64,000 bases of DNA, taken from NCBI GenBank assembly GCA_022600195.1, contig JAHZKX010000017.1:62001-126000 (forward strand), given 5' to 3'. This stretch comes from Planctomycetota bacterium. Lineage in GTDB: Bacteria; Planctomycetota; Planctomycetia; Planctomycetales; Planctomycetaceae. Shown here in pieces: positions 63,658 to 64,000 of the stretch (its first letter is position 1; each line of letters starts with the position of its first letter). The translations under genes were made by a program, and so were the position numbers. Below the pieces are notes generated by a model. The model did not search any database and was not told the origin of the DNA. It worked only from the letters and a program-made list of their open reading frames with translations.

Positions 63658-64000
63658 ATGATTTGGGACTTACATTGCCATCTGTCCGGGGTGGATGGAA
63701 AAACGGTTGACGAACGCATTGCCAAATTGATGGAGTACGCCGACCGGATGGGCGTCGAACGACTTGTCTTTTTTATGGGTTTTCCCTGGTCTAAAGATCC
63801 GACTCCTGAAAACTTTCGAAAACAGAACGATCAGGTCATGCAGGCTATCAGCCATTGGCATGATCGCGCCTTTGGCTTTGTTTATCTCAACGCCAAATAC
63901 GTTGACGAAAGTATCAAAGAACTGGATCGTTGCGTCAAAAATGGGCCGATGGTCGGTGTCAAATTATGGGTTGCTACCCGGTGTAATGATCCGAAAATCG
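63658..64000 (+). CDS. Amidohydrolase family protein, partial at window edge
   Basis: The first ~114 residues are visible, starting MIWDLHCHLSGVDG. The HxH pair (His6, His8) is the first metal-binding motif of TIM-barrel amidohydrolases. RAFGFVYLNAKYVDESIKELDR and GVKLWVATRC follow as the next barrel strands, with the Lys in GVKLW as a possible metal-bridging residue. Unlike the other amidohydrolase in the window it has no signal peptide, so it acts in the cytoplasm. It closely follows the DUF6807 gene. The rest lies beyond the window. Confidence 0.85.
   Translation, partial: MIWDLHCHLSGVDGKTVDERIAKLMEYADRMGVERLVFFMGFPWSKDPTPENFRKQNDQVMQAISHWHDRAFGFVYLNAKYVDESIKELDRCVKNGPMVGVKLWVATRCNDPKI

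Overview
The window looks like chromosomal DNA of a planctomycete with moderate G+C, perhaps close to Gimesia/Planctomyces; the genus is a guess. The evidence is the gene content: three DUF1501 proteins and one DUF1549/DUF1553 protein with a CxxCH motif, a formylglycine sulfatase, secreted carbohydrate-active or esterase-like proteins, two ECF sigma factors each overlapping a membrane-protein gene, a DUF6807-type protein, a probable DUF1598-type protein and many Tat or Sec signal peptides. No rRNA, tRNA, CRISPR array, insertion sequence or phage gene was recognised.

Layout. 0-2.4 kb: an ECF sigma factor overlapping a membrane-anchored putative anti-sigma protein (cut by the window edge), then a small secreted protein whose cysteines recur every 11 residues. 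2.6-8.7 kb: a minus-strand heavy-metal RND efflux cluster (His-rich lipoprotein, CusA/CzcA pump, membrane-fusion protein, second His/Cys-rich lipoprotein) closed by a strong terminator. 9-11.7 kb: a D-2-hydroxyacid dehydrogenase and a coiled-coil protein with a triple repeat. 11.8-14.4 kb: a compact four-gene membrane-lipid operon (membrane protein, CDP-alcohol phosphotransferase with an altered active-site motif, CdsA-like cytidylyltransferase, PlsC-like acyltransferase). 14.6-21.2 kb: a secreted propeller-like protein, a GntP-family permease with an extra soluble domain, and a DUF1549/DUF1553 plus DUF1501 pair.

21.2-26.3 kb: alpha-glucan genes (GH57 glucanotransferase, GalT-like uridylyltransferase, glycogen synthase), with glgC further on at 41.4 kb. 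26.8-29.6 kb: a membrane histidine kinase and an NtrC-like regulator that lacks the sigma-54 contact loop. 29.7-33.2 kb: exopolysaccharide tyrosine autokinase and a nucleotide-sugar epimerase. 33.6-37.2 kb: Fpg, a sensor kinase with a c-type haem motif, and an RlmB/TrmH-type rRNA methyltransferase on one strand. 37.5-42.6 kb: a DUF1598-like protein, a sulfatase and glgC, with an unusual hairpin-rich intergenic region between the last two.

42.9-47.5 kb: a methyltransferase, an APC permease, a secreted alpha/beta hydrolase with an FN3 domain and a phytanoyl-CoA-dioxygenase-like enzyme. 47.5-48.2 kb is gene-poor and holds a degenerate tandem repeat. 48.2-54.2 kb: a second ECF sigma/membrane-protein pair, a small membrane protein and two stand-alone DUF1501 genes. 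54.3-64 kb: a small membrane protein, a GNAT acetyltransferase, an SGNH/sialate-esterase-like protein, a Tat-exported amidohydrolase, a DUF11-type membrane protein, a PhoD-like phosphatase, a DUF6807 protein and the start of another amidohydrolase.

All functional calls are from motifs read by eye; no database search was run. The observations most worth following up are the altered CDP-alcohol phosphotransferase and its operon, the 11-residue cysteine periodicity, the GAFTGA-less regulator, the GntP insertion domain and the three consecutive hairpin-plus-T-tract structures near 41.1-41.3 kb.
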